Below, piece after piece: positions 63,001-64,000 of a DNA stretch of 64,000 bases. The position numbers and the translations under genes are program-made. The stretch comes from DASZFV01 sp035549075 (GTDB lineage: Bacteria; Myxococcota_A; Polyangia; Fen-1088). Numbering within the stretch: the first letter of the stretch is position 1; the number at the start of each line of letters is the position of its first letter. Location: assembly GCA_035549075.1 (NCBI GenBank), contig DASZRT010000009.1, positions 221,473-285,472 on the forward strand. Direction: 5' to 3'. The notes below the pieces were generated by a model. That model was not told the origin of the DNA. It did no database searches and saw only the letters and a program-made list of their open reading frames with translations.

Positions 63001-64000
63001 GTCTGCGAGCATCCCGCGGGATCCGCGTTGCACTTGCAGGTGCCCGACGAGCCGTCGCAGAACTGGTTCTGGCCGCAGTTGTTGGTCGCGTCGATGTAGA
63101 CGCAGCTCTGCGCGTCGACGGAGCAGTGGATCGAGTTGCCGCCCGTGCAGGCGTTGCCCGCGCCGCCGCCGGGGCAGGCCGCGGGCGTCGTGTTGCAGCC
63201 GCACGACGCCGTGCCGTTCGGCCCCGAGCACGTCTGGTGCTCGCCGCAGGCCGACGCGTGATCGATGAAGACGCAGTGGTTGCCGTCGACCGAGCAGGTC
63301 GTCACGCTGCCGTTCGAATTCGAGCAGAACGTGCCGCCCGTCGCCGTGCAGCCCGTCGGCGTCGGATCACACGTGCAGTCGCCCGTGGGGTTCGAGCCCG
63401 TGCACGACGTGTGCGAGGGGCACGTCACCGTCGAGGCGACGTAGAGGCAACCGTTCGTGTCCTTGGCGCAGGTCGACTTCGTCGACGTCGTCGGGCAGAA
63501 CGTCGCCGTCTCGCTGCCGCAGTTGGGATCGACGTTGCAGTCGCAGAACGCATTGCCCGCCGTGCCCTTGCACGACTGGTGCGTGCCACAGTCGACCGCC
63601 GCGCCCGTCGCGTAGTAGCAGCCGTCGCCGTCGACGGCGCACGTCGTGATCGCGTTGCCGCCCGAGCAGAAGGGGCCCGTCTGATGAAGCGACTGGCACG
63701 TGCTGGTGTTGCACTGGCACGCGACGCTCGAGCCCGTGCTCGCGCAGGTCGAGTGCTGGCCGCACGACGCCTCGACGCTCCAGATAGGGCACGAGTTCGC
63801 GTCGAGGCCGCACGTCTGGATGCCGCCGGTCGGGCCACAGCGCGAGGCGCCCAGCGTACAGATCGTCGCGCAGCCGCCGTCGGTCGCGTCCGCGTCCGAA
63901 GCGTCGGCGTCGGCGCCGCCGTCGGTCACGCTCGTGCTGCCGCCCGTCGCGTCGACGCCGGCGTCGGCGCCCGCCGTGCCGCCACCGCCCGAGCCGCCCG
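60081..64000 (-). CDS. Very large Cys-module and beta-helix surface protein, 5' end outside window
   Basis: More than 1300 residues; the frame is open to the right edge through a Gly/Ala/Asp-rich linker, so the start and probable lipobox are outside. Roughly 63870-62150 encode about ten modules of 50-60 residues with TFC...C...C...C...C-x-C patterns (for example TFCSGTGSQSTCTVDTDSC, HQSCKGTAGNAFCDC). Then a DUF1565-like start (YVDPVNGSDAASG) leads into a long right-handed beta-helix made of repeats such as GGTFSSE, NNTGDGVSITAG, SGNTGAGM. Secreted adhesin or polysaccharide-binding protein is the probable class. Convergent with the DnaJ-domain gene. Confidence 0.85.
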   Translation of the reverse strand, partial: GGSGGGGTAGADAGVDATGGSTSVTDGGADADASDADATDGGCATICTLGASRCGPTGGIQTCGLDANSCPIWSVEASCGQHSTCASTGSSVACQCNTSTCQSLHQTGPFCSGGNAITTCAVDGDGCYYATGAAVDCGTHQSCKGTAGNAFCDCNVDPNCGSETATFCPTTSTKSTCAKDTNGCLYVASTVTCPSHTSCTGSNPTGDCTCDPTPTGCTATGGTFCSNSNGSVTTCSVDGNHCVFIDHASACGEHQTCSGPNGTASCGCNTTPAACPGGGAGNACTGGNSIHCSVDAQSCVYIDATNNCGQNQFCDGSSGTCKCNADPAGCSQTGTFCDGSGNLATCQTDVNGCHVLAGAPAACPSVNQTCTGSLPNAACSCNAAPAACGPNGKAGSYCNGSTDVVTCTADAQSCVTVASTKTCGTHQSCGGTTGSNSCVCNAPSDPTCTAGGTFCSGTGSQSTCTVDTDSCPFVSATTACPTHESCKGTGIGTACSCDNTCTVGQLGTYCTDATHVNTCADDPNTCHIAGTPTACTGTRTCQGADGSGACLCRTVGTVAGTGCTTAGATLCQGDTVLTCTGDGTGCNTWVAGEVCTTTGFVCGTKSGVAACQCPENATGNAYVDPVNGSDAASGKYPTGLNSPTVCRFASITKGLTVATSSGNQVIATGGGGTFSSETFPLVVNPGVIVTTSDLPLTPANYTIAFNGAGSAVSLSTGSIFEGFTIANNGGNGSSSAISVTGAGALVSHVALEGTGGTTLANGIAVFGSGQASVDNATVSGFSTGIAVSSTASSTTSLTGPLTVSGNTSTNIALSSGSLTATTVTVAGGGATGIAVSAGAGVTSTFTGNSLTVSGNTGAGMTQSVTSTGSATINFNSGSLDTNGGGGLVQSGGAASFGSVDVHDNTGAGLTLSGGTVTLGATTVEKNTTRGLSMSGGTLNVGAATITNNTTDGLNASAGAINVATGAVFTKNGGTGITSGGTLTFGGAAATPISVTNNTGDGVSITAGSLTANYLTLDSNGTGATKASGLKIGGAAAISLGTASDAALLFQNNGLHGVNINGTTSASNIDMRKVQSKTNGGDGVLVDLNGGTTSPGAIASITNVTASGNTGNGVEVVRAPLVASVVKLTLDTLTVSSNGGVGVWLRGSTGNVGALLKNSKISGNTGVGLRAEATLVTATTQETIQTNDITGNGGGGIVFGSRDLLNSFVANTIHGNTGDQILVSAGQSGGGNWNFRSPGLTCDTNSNKVWCYGTGVGIRLTANATTVDAENMGWANSGPSSGIDYVAAATSSILAGTPCTATTTCP

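Overview
This window is strongly GC-rich with very dense coding, long read-through ORFs on both strands and G/C-ending codons. The gene content points to a myxobacterium-like bacterium (phylum Myxococcota, inference from gene families). It has secreted lipoproteins with Gly/Ser/Thr-rich spacers behind the lipobox, Cys-rich repeat proteins, a Ser/Thr protein kinase, sigma-54 activator and hybrid histidine kinase genes, DUF1552/DUF1592-type proteins, and a microcompartment shell set resembling that of Haliangium ochraceum (from memory, not searched). No rRNA, CRISPR array or replication origin was seen; one tRNA-Val gene is present.

Layout. 1-4.2 kb: truncated sigma-54-type activator, then an AT-richer mobile patch with a peptidase fragment, a REP-associated (Y1/RAYT) transposase relic, and an intact IS256-family element inside that relic flanked by an 8-bp target duplication. 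4.2-13.4 kb: DUF1552 protein, a Kef-type antiporter operon (chlorite-dismutase-like protein, quinone reductase, antiporter), hybrid histidine kinase, degenerate SodC-like lipoprotein, methyltransferase. 13.4-17.5 kb: SDR/MarR divergent pair with a palindromic operator, hemerythrin-like protein, DprE1-like oxidase, and a bfd/bfr divergent pair around a Fur-box-like site. 17.5-28.4 kb: envelope and housekeeping genes, an Lnt-like acyltransferase, a ParA-like ATPase, LysR/cupin pair, VapBC module, tRNA-Val. 28.4-36 kb: NfeD-like plus two flotillin-like genes in an operon, patatin-like lipase, a small outer protein, Ser/Thr kinase. 36-42.7 kb: M16 peptidase, DUF1592/1588 c-type protein, PilZ protein, rluD-pgeF.

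44-52.3 kb is the most interesting part. A bacterial microcompartment (BMC) gene set is split into two clusters: BMC-T plus BMC-H (45.3-46.3 kb), and a CoA-acylating aldehyde dehydrogenase with an apparent N-terminal encapsulation helix plus a second BMC-T (50.1-52.2 kb), closed by a strong terminator. Between them lie a CPBP protease-like membrane protein, a VapBC-like toxin-antitoxin pair and a clear MutH mismatch-repair endonuclease gene, a family best known from Gammaproteobacteria. No BMC-P vertex protein, signature enzyme, alcohol dehydrogenase or phosphotransacylase was recognised here, so the rest of the compartment would have to be encoded elsewhere.

52.4-64 kb: a surface/secretome region with a second GGxSxG esterase lipoprotein, NAD-dependent epimerase, metallophosphatase, a Cys-rich lipoprotein, a bacterial Ig-like repeat lipoprotein, a DnaJ-domain membrane protein and a very large Cys-module plus beta-helix protein that runs off the right edge. 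Two copies of a 67-bp element with a perfect hairpin overlap the stop codons of the two large minus-strand genes.
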